In this document: positions 54,088-64,000 of the stretch, in pieces
Position numbering within the stretch: the stretch's first letter is position 1
Layout: each line of letters opens with the position of its first letter
DNA from: Klebsormidium nitens
Lineage: Eukaryota; Streptophyta; Klebsormidiophyceae; Klebsormidiales; Klebsormidiaceae
NCBI GenBank assembly: GCA_000708835.1
Contig: DF237365.1
Span: forward strand, 17,769-81,768
Direction of reading: 5' to 3'
Length of the DNA: 64,000 nucleotides
Notes under the pieces: generated by a model
The model's input: only the letters and a program-made list of their open reading frames with translations
Told to the model about the DNA's origin: nothing
Database searches by the model: none
Program-made: the position numbers and the translations under genes

Positions 54088-55024
54088 CACACCCCCGCAG
54101 AAAGAGTTCCACAATCAGAGATGCTGATTGCGAAATGGCGCTGTTTCAGATTACCTGCGAAGCATGCTGATGAAAGGTTGTGTGAACTATTCAAGCTGCT
54201 GCTGGAACGCTGGCATTGGCAACAGAGGACAATCTTACATGGCTCGCAAGTTTCCTCAGGCTCTAGCTTTCTAGCTGAGGAAATTTCCTTTGCTCCAGTT
54301 GGCTCCAGTGGCAGAGAACCCTAATCTGGGAAACTCAGGACCGGAATTCGTCGTTCACAGCTTGGAAGTTGGACTTGGAGCCTGAGGTCGCCGTATCTAG
54401 TTGCAATGGCAAGGTTTCATGCTCAGCCTAGCTGCTACAGTGCTAGGGCGCCATTTGCATCACACCGTTGTTCACACTGCACGCCATGAAACTTGGAAGC
54501 AACATTCTCATAAACAGTCGGAGCGTGCCAGCGCCCTTCTTGACCCACCCTACGACGGGTGTGGGAGGTCTCTTCAAGATGGTCTGACAGGCGTGCACTG
54601 CAGGAAGAGCTGCGCCGTAGACCCAATTCAAGACTCTTTCAATTGGTGAGGGCCATTCGCAAATGCTTTTTATTTGCCTTGCTTAGTCATTTCAATCGTG
54701 CCCCACAAAACATTCCCATACTCGCAAGCAACCATTGAGAGGATTCTGCAATGTAGATGCTTCTGACTGTCCGAGAGTTGCAATATCAATCTTTACCCTC
54801 ACTTTAAGGTTCACTTTGGTTTCAGACTGGACGCGTTGATTTAAGATTGCCATGCGCTCATAAAATTAGAGACCATGGTAGGATGGCTTTGCTGGTTTTA
54901 TGCCGAGTGACTTCCTGGTGCTGTCTTTGGAGCAATTGAGTATGGTGAGCATGCTCCTGGAACTTGTTGCTTCCTGTCGGCCTGACATAAGGTCTTCGTC
55001 TTTTCAGGAAGCAGGCTGCTGATA
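54088..55024. promoter_or_regulatory. Divergent promoter region, AUG3 / MLN51
   Basis: This spacer between start codons should contain both promoters. A pyrimidine-rich acceptor (CTTTTCAG) lies about 16 bases before the MLN51 ATG, so the MLN51 5' UTR probably contains an intron. No specific factor sites stood out. Confidence 0.45.
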
Positions 55025-58000
55025 ATGGCCGAGTCTGGTGTGGAGAAAGACGCCAAGCCTGCACCAGCGGAGTCTGAGAATGGTGGTAAACAAGACGTGG
55101 AAGCTGTTGCAGAAACAGACACCGCTCCTGGCAACATCTCAAAAACTGCAGTAAAGGGGACAGCTTCAGACGAATCTGCAAGTGCGTCAAAAGAAGGTGT
55201 ATCGTCGTCTGGCAGCACAGATGTTGTGGGAGAAGGGGCCAAGGGGAGGGAGGAGAGGACGGACGATGATGCATCCTTAAGTAAGGATGAAAGCAAGCGG
55301 GTTGTTGAGGAGCAGCAGAATTCCAATGATGCTGAAGAGAAGGAGAAGGAGGACGAGGGAGACAGGAAGGCGGTAGATGTGGAACGGCTCAGTGACAATG
55401 AGAGCTATCACTCGCCAGGGGAGGAGGAGTACAACAGCGGAAGCGATGACGCTTCGGGCCTGCTACGAGGACGCAGGCGGGAGGCAAGTGATGAGGAAGA
55501 TGAGGAGGAAGAGGAGGAGGAGGACAGGATTTCCATAGCAGAAGGTGAAGCAGAGCAGGCACACGGTGGAGTCACCGCAGGTGAGAGGTCAACGCTCGTA
55601 GCATGCTCAGGTGCTGTGCCAAGGTTTCAAAAAGGATGATTTGCTGGTCTGCTCAATTGCATTTATTCCCAGGCGTTCTTTTCATGAAGTAAATTCAGCA
55701 GATTCTGAGCAATCTTGCAATTTGTCGGTAGATTCATGAAAAAGAAGAGATTGAAAAGGCAGGTTTTGTGCCTCAGTGTTCACTTTGCCCAACCTGCCAC
55801 TAGGTTTTTATTTCCTTGATTTGATTGCCACCACTTCTTGAATTTGATTGTATATTGATATTCAAAGTTAGTGGGCGCTTTTCACTAAGAATTGAGTGAT
55901 TGGTGTGTACTATTCCATTACAGTACGGTACCGGTGGCCCCTCAATCCCTGCCTCTTTTCTCTACCTTCTCAGTTGGATCCAACTCGCTTCTATCTTCTT
56001 GTCAAATGCAGATGCAAACTTCAAAGGAGAGGGTGCATACCAGAGCGACGGGATGCAGACAATGGAGAAGACCGACGGGGATGCAGACGATGAAGGGGAC
56101 GACTTGCTGGATGACGACAGCAATGATTTGGACGATGAGGGCAAGGTGGACGAAGAGGCACTCCCAGAAGGGGAGGAACCAGTGGTCGCTCTAAAAGCGG
56201 AGGTCAAGAAACCAGCGGAACCGTTTGTGGTTCCAACAGCGGGGCCCTTCTACATGCACGACGACCGCTTCGGTGGGGAGGAGACCAAGAGGTGTGGTGC
56301 CCCTCTTTTGACATCCTTCCTGATACATTCGGAGTCACTTTTCAGACGTGCTCAAAAGCTCGTCTGGTTTTGACGAGTGTCCAGGCAGGATCTCCTTGCA
56401 GTATGATGCTTTCATTATTCTTGGTTAATTTGCTTGTGAAATCATCTCACTTTGCTTTGTAGGTCTTCGTCTCATCTTGATGCATCGCAAATGGTTTCTG
56501 GTGATTGCTCTGGATTGGGTGCAAGCCAAGTCTTGTTTGTAGCTGAGGTGCCATTGTACGTGCAGGCCTGGCAAGGGCAAGAAGCTGTGGGAAGGATCCG
56601 CAGACTCCACTGACCGGTGGCCCCACGACATGTTTGAGAAGCTGAACCTGGCTAATGACCCCCCACCTCTGAGGGTGAGATGCATTGCACTGTTTCTTCC
56701 TGAGCCGGCGGGGGGTCAGCCGATTAGAGATTGTTGACATACATAGCAGTGACGTGCTTGCAAGCCCACTCTGTCTTGCATCTTTGAGTGTATGTGAGAT
56801 CAGCATAAACAATTTCAGAATTGGTACCTCTCTTTTGCTAGCTTCCTCTGATCTGGCTTGACTGGTTTGCTCTGTCTGCAGCGGGGTGACGGTGAGCAAG
56901 GCAGGGGCCGCCGGAGAGGCGGCGGGTATGATCGAGGCGGAAGGGGGGAAGGTGCCAGCTATGGGGGCGCGCGAGGCGGTAGGGGCGGGGGCAGGGGTTT
57001 CAGGAACGGCCCAGAGGGAGGAAGGCGCAACTTTGTGGCCATGCAGAGCGCTCCTGGGTGAGTAGTCCTGTTTCATTTTGGTGCAGCATGAGCAGGTGGT
57101 GTTAAGTGACGACCTTTTGAACGTCTTGCCTAGATGCAGATTGTCGGGAAATTCATTGGTTCATTGGTGGCAAGTAGATTGCCAGATCATGTCTGCTGCG
57201 AGCAGCATTGGAGTCGACATGCTGAGATTGCTGTGCTTACGCGGTGTGTTAACAGATTTTTAAACGAGTTGTATTGTAATCTTTGCAGAGGCCAGCCGCA
57301 GTCAGACCCCGCCCTTTTGCCCACCCCTGAGTACAACCTCGAGTTGCTCCAGGAGTTCCCCCCTCCCCAGTCCACCGCCCAGAACTGGGGCGGTCAGCCG
57401 GCTGCTTCCAGGCAAGCGACCTCAAACGGGAGCTCAGACTACAGCAACACCCGGGACCAGGGTGGTGGTCAGAACGCGAGGGGCAATTACTCAAGGGGGC
57501 AGAAAGCGACCCCTGCTTGGGCGGACAGTGTGCCAGGGGCGGCCACTGGCTGGGGCGACGAAGGGCAGGAAAGGGGCCCGGTAGCCACCAACCGTGGGAG
57601 GGGGGGTGGGAGGAGCACTGGGGACGGGCAGGTGGGGAGAGGGGCAGGGGCGGGGCGGGGGGAGCACAGGTCCCGCGCACCGCAGGGACAAGGTCCTCTC
57701 ACGAGTGGCGACGGGCCAAGCGCTGCAAGGGGCCGCACCCCGACCAGATGGGGTCCTGCCGTCGGAGGGCAGCAGCCTGTTGAAGTTCAGGGGGCTCAAG
57801 CAGGGTACAACCGCGGGGGTGGTCAACCGACGGGGTGGGACAACCGTTCGGCGGTTGGGAACCAGGAGAGGGGCGCAGGGGCCCCCCAGGGGAGAAGCGC
57901 AACGGTGGGCACGATGACGTCACCCCGGCCCCTGGACCAGATGGCCCCCCGGGAAGAGAAGCGGCAGCAGTACCAGCCGTCAGAGGCACGCCCCGCTGCC

Positions 58001-58711
58001 CGGAGGGAGATTGAAGTCCAGACCGACCTGGCACCGGAAGTCAGCCCAGGCTCCCGTAATGCTGCGACTACTCCTCGGGGGGGTGCCGCAAAGTCGGGGC
58101 CGCCACCAGGGTTTGGCGGGAACTCAGGGAGCGCAGCCTACGGCTCAAGCGGCGCAGGGGCCGGGGACTACGGCGCGCAGTATCGGCCGCCTGCGAGTGC
58201 GGGGGCAACTGGACGGGCCTCTCCCGGTCTGCACATGGCCAATGAGTACGTCCCGAACGCGGCCACACAGCAGGTGCTGCCTTATGGGCAGACAGCAGTG
58301 CCTCCGGTGGGGGGTTACGGCTTGCCTCCTTACCCTAGCCACCTGCCGCCGTACGCTTACGGGAGCGGTGACGTCACATGGGTCCCCGTGCTGAACAACC
58401 CGCAGGCAAATGCTCTGCCCCCACCGCCAAATGTGTACGGCGCAAACCCGTATGCGAGCCCGTACTCATTGGCCGGGGCAGAAGCGACCCCGTATATGTA
58501 CTCGTCACAGGCAGTTGCTCCCCCAGAGTATGCTCCCGCCAAGCAGGGCCTTGCAACGGTTGCAGCCATCAGTAGGCCGCCCTCTGCAAGCACGCTGTGG
58601 AGACCACCGGCGTCCGCAGGGTTGAGTACTGGGGTTTTGGATTCGAATGCAGATGCTTATGGACAGCGGCAGAGCAAACCGAGAAGGTATACGGAGATGA
58701 CCTTCCAGTAG
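55025..58711 (+). CDS. MLN51/CASC3 (Barentsz) exon-junction-complex subunit
   Basis: MLN51 clamps eIF4A3 on spliced mRNA through its SELOR domain and acts in mRNA localisation and nonsense-mediated decay. Exons are 55025-55580, 56012-56291, 56566-56674, 56882-57057 and 57289-58711, giving about 847 residues. Residues 1-250 are acidic and Ser-rich, with long Glu/Asp runs. The SELOR core is PFVVPTAGPFYMHDDRF at about 256-272 and KLWEGSADSTDRWPHDMFEKL at about 286-306, matching the plant form of the motif. Exon 4 encodes an RGG-box (GRGRRRGGG, RGGRGGGRGF). The last exon encodes a ~470-residue disordered tail rich in Gly, Pro, Gln and Tyr (for example PPYPSHLPPYAYG). An in-frame ATG at 57134 lies in intron 4 and is not the start. 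Confidence 0.9.
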
Positions 58712-60175
58712 TGAACAAGAGGAGGTTTTTGGTGGCGTCAGCTTGCAGGCAGGGAAGCAAAGGCAACCGCTTGAGAATTCAGGTTCTTAATCTTTTGATG
58801 TCTGGCTTGGGTATGGTTTGAAGAAGAAGTCATTGTTGTTCGGCGGTTGACTCATTGTTCTAGTAGCCCGGTAAGAGGAATAACGATTATGGGCGCACCT
58901 TTTATGATCAATCGTTTTTCGTGTGCTGCCATGATTGACCAGTCCTTTATTTAAGAAGCATGCCAGCCAATTAGGATCATGTCGAGTCAGGCCGACAGGC
59001 AATTACTGTGCACGGTGTGTTGCAAGAATGACTGAGATACTACAGCGCGGCCTAGTAGCGGCCCGTCGCCAGTGTATCAACGATTTTGATTCCGACCTTT
59101 TCGCGTGTATTGCTTGATCACTGGGACGCCCTTACTTCAAGGTCGACACATTCAACGTCATGTGCATTGCCAGGCGACTGTCAGAATACCATATGTACCG
59201 GATGCAGCTCAGAGTTACTCAGTGGCAATAGCAGTGCAATATGTGCGCAGCAGATATATTGCGCAACCCGGCCCTGGACTCAATTGCACACGTTCAGTGT
59301 ATACTGCAAAGCTTAGTCAATTAACACTGTATGGCACTCAGTCCGACGTACATGGCATTTGCAACATTAGTTAAATCTAATGCACATATATATGGTCAGG
59401 CCGAAATTTGGCCAATTCTTCGAGAACAGACACGCGAGCGCGCGCGCTGCATGACATCGTAGTCACTAGGACGGTCTAGTGACATGCATGAATTATTTGT
59501 TCAATGCAATGCGACTATAGTATTGATTATATTGCAGCACTGCAGGTAAAAGACGTGATTTTGTTATTTTTCATCGCGAGTTCGATTAAATTATTGAAGC
59601 AGGTCGAGGATCATGCATTTCGAGGATCCCTTGCTAGTTGGTGGCCATGGGCCGCACTGTTGTATCGAAATCGAATTCAGGTACATTTCGATCACTGGAG
59701 CCTCGGAGTCAACTCGCTAGTCTCGCAATGCTTCAAATGTTCAACAACTCGTTCAATTCATTTTGCATGGTCCATCAGGCTGCATGACCTTGTACTCTTC
59801 GCTTCCTCAAAGACTCCTGTCGTATCTAAAAGATTTGTCAGATAAGTCTCAAGTAACTTTCCTCAACTCACAGAAAACCAACAGATATTGTTTGATTTGA
59901 CTTGCAATGCCAACCCCAGTATAGTCATAAAACAACAACGATAAACGCTGCTCGATAGCGTCAAGAATCAAGAATTGTCCTGTAGAAACGTGCTTAGATT
60001 TGTTATTGACTAGATTAGTATCTCTTTACAATGCTGACTTCATCTACCAACTATGCAACACGTTTGACGCTGAAACATATATAAGGTAAAAGGATGGAAG
60101 ATAAATATCGGTAATCAAAAGCAACGTTGGCAGCTCATGCTGCGTTTTGTTCGCAAACCAATACCCCAGCCCGCG
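58712..60175. other. Convergent intergenic spacer, MLN51 / SLATT-like gene
   Basis: About 1.5 kb of mostly AT-rich sequence between two stop codons, with both 3' UTRs expected at its ends. Short open frames only. No RNA gene or repeat array was recognised. Confidence 0.5.
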
Positions 60176-63050
60176 TCAGTGTCCCCCCTGGATCTGGTTG
60201 ATGCTGTCGTCTGCTTTGTCAAGCAAACCTTGAATCTCCAGGATAAAGTGGGCGCCCGTGTCTCCCCGTTGCTCCACATCGATAGCCAGCGTTGCCTCGA
60301 TCTTGTTTTTTACGGTTACGTACTTGTCCTTTGCCGTTAGGTACGTCTGGACTTGCTTCTCAGGCTGCAAGCGAGAACTTTGATTCAAAAAAATCGAGTC
60401 AAAAGACAGGCGCTTGCAGAATTTGACGCGCATTTGCCAGCATATCAGTGGAGCGTGGCTCAGATGTCCGTTCTCATCTGTCCGTTGTGGCTCCCTCCCC
60501 TCCAGAAGAACACCCCCATGCCGCACTGCACTGTGGAAAAACTTCAAGTGCTGCGGCACAATCGAGATGGACGCTCCAATCTTTCACATGCCTTCTCTCT
60601 AGGGGCGCCTTTGAGCAACCTACACTTCGCAGTCCTACACACATGTTCAGAAACGATGAAACTTCGGTCATGCAGAAGGGGATGGACTCGGGGCCCTCAC
60701 GTTGAGGCTTGTGTGCAGAGCAGTCAGGATGGTTAGCACGAGGCTCATGGCGGCGGCCGCGTAAGAGAGAGCGGGCGTGTCCTTGACCAGTGCCGAAAGG
60801 CTGGAGCTGGCAGTAGTCATGGCCCCTAGAATAGTTGCAGGGATCACAAGAGCCCGCCCGAGCGTCCCCTGCGTTGAAAGAGCAGGGTTTCAATGGAGAC
60901 AGTCAGATGAAAGCTGTGTGATCCAACCCACAAAGATTGGTGGCTGGGCAGATTGTTACAGTGTCATCGATTGAACTTCGAAGTAAGAGGTGACAAGATC
61001 AAGGTGTTCAAATGCAGGCCGGTTGCGGACAACGATGCAATTTGGAGCGGCGTACAAATCGAAAGCTGGTGACGGCTGGTGACATCTGGAAAGATGTCGC
61101 ATCATGGACAAGATTCCCACCAGAGTGCGCGAGATGACCCGCCTGATTTGAGGAACTTCGTGCTCCACCTCTCAACTCCGTAAATGAACGGGCACCTTTT
61201 GAGCTTCAGGAGCGCCATGCTCAGGTTGTGGTCCCACCTGCTGCCTGGCTTGAGCATCGCAGTCTTTGATCTTGGTGGCCACTTCCAGCTTCCAGTCCTG
61301 CAGCACCTTCTCATTCTTCTCGCTCCAGTCCCGCGATGGCTGGTGCTCCAGCTGGGGCGACGCTGCCAGCAGCGCCACATCGCCTGCGGCCTTGAACTCC
61401 CTCTTCAGTTCCGCCTTCGCTGCGTCGTAGAATGGGGCAACGGTCATTGCAGAGAGTGGGGCCAAGCAGACGGGTACTTTCAAAGAGCCAATTCCGAACA
61501 GAGTCCCCCAGACCGTCAGCCTTCCATAAGAATCCTTTTGCTGGGACTATACTCTGAAAGTGCCAGGTGTTGGAATGCGCTGTTGTCCCCCGCCTCACAA
61601 GAAGACAATTTCTCTTTTAATGATACTTGATGTCGAGAGTGCGATAAGAGCGTATCAGCCATCTTTTTCTGCTAGGACTCCTGCTTTTGAAGCTTTGCCC
61701 TGCACGCTCATCCCAGCTGTCCGCTCACGCTTGCCAGCGGCCTTCACAGGCTCCTTTGCTTGCGCTGCAGGCTCCTCCTCAACCTCTGGCGCGGCTGCCT
61801 TTTGGGCAGGCGCCTTCTTCGCCGGCTTTGCCTCCTCCACATCCTCGGTGGCGCCCTGCTCCACATCAGCCACCTCCTGCTCATCGGCCGCCGCCTTCTT
61901 TACGGACTTGCCCGTTTTGGACTTTTTTGTCACTGGAAAAGAAAAGAGTTCATTTTGCCCAGGTGGAATGACAAGGTGGCACCTGGACTGCGTGTGACTG
62001 AAATGGTCACAGGCAGGAACGAGAGTGCAATGTGGTCAGAGTGGGAGGCAATTCTGAGATTCTGCAACCTGCATTGTGCCTTTCTATGATGGTTATCCTA
62101 GCCTGGTTGACTGGCCCGAGGAGGTCCTGCACCTAGGGTAATGTATCAGCCACAATGTCTCCTCAGCATTCCATGGCATCTGACAAGAAGCTCCTTGATC
62201 CTGAGACAAGCTCTTGGCAACAGAGAAACTTTCTTCATACTGAACCAATTTGCGATGTATCAGAAAAGGATCAGCACTCATCAATTCCAGGTTGACCAGA
62301 AGTAGGTGCAGTTCAATCTATGTGATAATGGTAGTCAAAAGGCAGGGCGACAATGCTGAACAATGATGAATTGACCATGGGTTCTGATACATTAGTACCG
62401 TAGCTCCAGACCTTAAAACTGCCTACTTGTAGACCAGCTTATCCAGATCAGTTTTTTCAACAAGGACACGCCTCTCTTCTGGATTCAAAAATCTGCATTG
62501 ATTTATCGATGGGGCTTTCAAGAATTTCGATCAGCTATTCAATGTGCCAATGTGATCGTAGCGAACTTAATGGATAGTGAACCCCTGTATGCCTGATTGG
62601 ATTATTTTGGGCACAAGGCAATGAGCTGTGCTTCTGCTGCACCTAAAAGCCACTCCAGAAGTGGAATCTCAGCATTCCAAGAAGCTGCACTGGCCTACGT
62701 TGGCAATAAGGGTACCAAAATTGCAAAAATCCAAGTGGCTGCAAAACGTTTTGTCCTCAAAATTTTGCCATTTGTAGAAAGTTCAGAAACAGAGTCAGTG
62801 CGCCAGTCTGATCTGAAGGCAAAGCAATCAGATTCACACATTGATGCCCAGCTGATCCGATAGCAAACTTTCATCTGCCCCGCACATATTGTGGAAGAAT
62901 GTCCTGCTAAAGTTTAATGGCAGACGGGTGACTAATGGACACGTTGTTACAGCCAGCCCGCTCACCCTTCTTCACTTCCTGCTCATCGTCCACGTCTTTT
63001 CCATTCGCTTTCTCGAGAAGAGGCTGCTTCAGGGCCTTCTCGGGACCCAT
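60176..63050 (-). CDS. Two-TM membrane protein resembling the SLATT superfamily
   Basis: Exons in transcript order are 62966-63050, 61729-61932, 61238-61419, 60701-60868 and 60176-60364, giving about 275 residues. Residues 1-95 are hydrophilic, opening MGPEKALKQPLLEK and continuing with Lys/Ala and Glu/Val-rich sequence. Residues about 98-157 are helical (RDWSEKNEKVLQDWKLEV). A hairpin of two hydrophobic segments follows: LVIPATILGAMTTASSSLSAL at about 164-184 and LSYAAAAMSLVLTILTAL at about 191-208. Then comes LNPEKQVQTYLTAKDKYVTV and a helical tail. A helix before the hairpin and a 'NPE...Y' helix after it are the layout of SLATT/DUF4231 proteins, thought to form pores linked to immunity or cell death signalling. 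That assignment is by pattern only. Splice frames are consistent throughout. Confidence 0.7.
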
Positions 63051-63853
63051 GCTTGCTGCCAATGCAGGCTACACTTGCCGCTGATTAGAATCTTGGAAGC
63101 AAGCAATCTGGCCTTCAAAGGAACTTCAAGGAAGGCAAGAAATGGAGACGACGGTCAGCATTGGAGCATGACTCTGAGGGAGTCAGCCGGTAGGTATAGC
63201 CATTCTGGCCCCCCCCCTCTTGGGGTTCAGGTATATAAAACCTTCATGCACGATATGTACCGGTTGTTTAGGTATATTCTATCGGTCAAGGTCCGGACAA
63301 CGGGTAGGGTTAATTAGGTGCGGGTTGCGGGTGGTTATGGCTGTGGAGCGCGTAGGTTTTCTGGTTAAGGACCAGGTAGGTTTCTTTTTCCTACCCCCGA
63401 GGACTAGGTATTTTCCATTTCCTCCCGGCCAATGTCTCTAACCTTAGGGGTTTAATGTTAACCTGAACTGTAGGAGTATCTGGGGGGGCCTGGGCCGATG
63501 CGACGCCAGCCGGCCGGCAGAGGTTCCGACTCGGAATCCGAATCCTGAGTCTACGTCACAGTAGGTAATTGCGCACAGTACACCTGCGCGGATTACCTCT
63601 TCCGGTTTTGAATTGGCCGGTACACCTTCTCCCGATCGCCCTCGTGCCCACAGCTAGCTGGGATAGTATCAATCCAGGCCGGCCTGGATCCAGGCCCGCA
63701 ATCTCCGGATGGTCCAGGCCGTCGATAACACGGTCCTACCGAGTTCCGACAGCCTCAGGCTAAAAGTCTCAGCCTCACAACCGTGCCCCGGTTCCCGGGA
63801 CTGGCTATGTGTGCCCGCGGAGGACGTACTACCAATCAATCAATCAATTTATT
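63051..63853. other. Right-edge spacer, repeat-like
   Basis: Next to the SLATT-like start lies its promoter. Beyond about 63190 the sequence turns GC-rich with TAGG/GGTT words (GGGTAGGGTTAATTAGG, CTAACCTTAGGGG), recalling the repeats at both ends of the window. No gene was recognised. Confidence 0.4.
63824..63853 (-). repeat. ATTG-type tetranucleotide tail
   Basis: On the minus strand a stop codon is followed by an AAAATAAATT stretch and then three ATTG units (GATTGATTGATTGG). Short tandem 3' tails like this are typical of some non-LTR retrotransposons. Confidence 0.55.
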
Positions 63854-64000
63854 TTATAGTCCCGTAGGAGCCATGGGTGGCTCATGAGACAAGGTCTGAA
63901 TGTAGTCTCGAGTCCTAAACGCCTCTCTAACAAAGCTAGCAACCCTCTGTTGGTTCTCCTGACCTATAAAATGACGCAGACTAAATGCGGACTGGCCAAC
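63854..64000 (-). CDS. C-terminal fragment of an unknown protein, possibly retrotransposon-encoded
   Basis: The minus strand is open for 48 codons from the window edge to a TAA. The peptide contains RHFIGQENQQRVASFVREAF and ends EPPMAPTGL. It is cut by the window border, so neither its start nor its domain content is visible. The basic, helical C-terminus followed by a tetranucleotide tail suggests the end of a LINE reverse transcriptase, but it could equally be the last exon of a host gene. Confidence 0.4.
   Translation of the reverse strand, partial: VGQSAFSLRHFIGQENQQRVASFVREAFRTRDYIQTLSHEPPMAPTGL

Noticed and set aside
57134-57288. Upstream extension of the last MLN51 frame to an ATG at 57134
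   Set aside because: This part lies in intron 4. A TTTGCAG acceptor at 57288 and an in-phase donor at 57057 remove it, and the peptide there does not resemble the family.
61420-61535. Hydrophobic reading (TVWGTLFGIG and onward) as an extra segment of the SLATT-like protein
   Set aside because: It is open in frame with exon 3, but no acceptor joins it in phase to the strong GTGAGC donor at 61728. The acceptor at 61420 (pyrimidine-rich, CAG) does. It is treated as intron, with alternative splicing possible.

Overview
The window looks like nuclear DNA of a green plant-lineage eukaryote, most probably a streptophyte (charophyte) alga of the Klebsormidium type. This is an inference. It rests on intron-dense genes (5 to 16 coding exons each) with canonical GT-AG introns and a few GC-AG introns, on plant-type proteins (UDP-arabinopyranose mutase/RGP, a plant-like augmin subunit 3, plant-type MLN51, HDEL/KDEL chaperones), and on TTTAGGG-like motifs in introns and spacers. 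Nothing bacterial (operons, Shine-Dalgarno sites, CRISPR) is present. Exon models were built by hand: each joins in frame at consensus splice sites and gives a family-like protein length. Coordinates may be off by a base in places.

Layout from left to right. 1-1642 is a repeat-rich edge with an inverted-repeat element. 1643-3480 (+) encodes the mitochondrial inner-membrane protease ATP23. 4501-7947 (-) encodes an SLC25A44-like mitochondrial carrier. 8664-12680 (-) encodes an agmatinase-family ureohydrolase with a probable mitochondrial presequence. 13163-15747 (+) encodes an organelle-targeted HAD phosphatase. 17157-22121 (+) encodes an RGP/UDP-arabinopyranose mutase-like protein that lacks the arginine normally autoglycosylated. 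23909-28143 (-) is the ER Hsp70 BiP (HDEL) and 29283-36520 (+) is the ER Hsp90 GRP94 (KDEL). These two are head to head across a 1.14-kb spacer that carries UPR-type elements and CCAAT boxes. 36521-40006 is gene-poor, with an assembly gap (37437-37801), a GGTACC-rich block and a second copy of the left-edge repeat. 40007-46596 (+) encodes a secreted PhoX/DUF839 phosphatase. 48295-54087 (-) encodes augmin subunit AUG3/HAUS3. 55025-58711 (+) encodes the exon-junction-complex subunit MLN51/CASC3. 60176-63050 (-) encodes a two-TM protein that looks like the SLATT superfamily. The right edge (63854-64000, -) holds the C-terminus of an open frame followed by a tetranucleotide tail, like the 3' end of a non-LTR retrotransposon.

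Functionally, the clearest cooperating set is the BiP-GRP94 pair, the two main folding chaperones of the ER lumen, apparently sharing one unfolded-protein-response promoter. ATP23, the SLC25 carrier and the ureohydrolase are all probably mitochondrial and lie next to each other; whether that is more than chance cannot be told from sequence. The remaining genes (cell wall sugar interconversion, phosphate scavenging, microtubule branching, mRNA surveillance) are unrelated neighbours, as expected in a nuclear genome.
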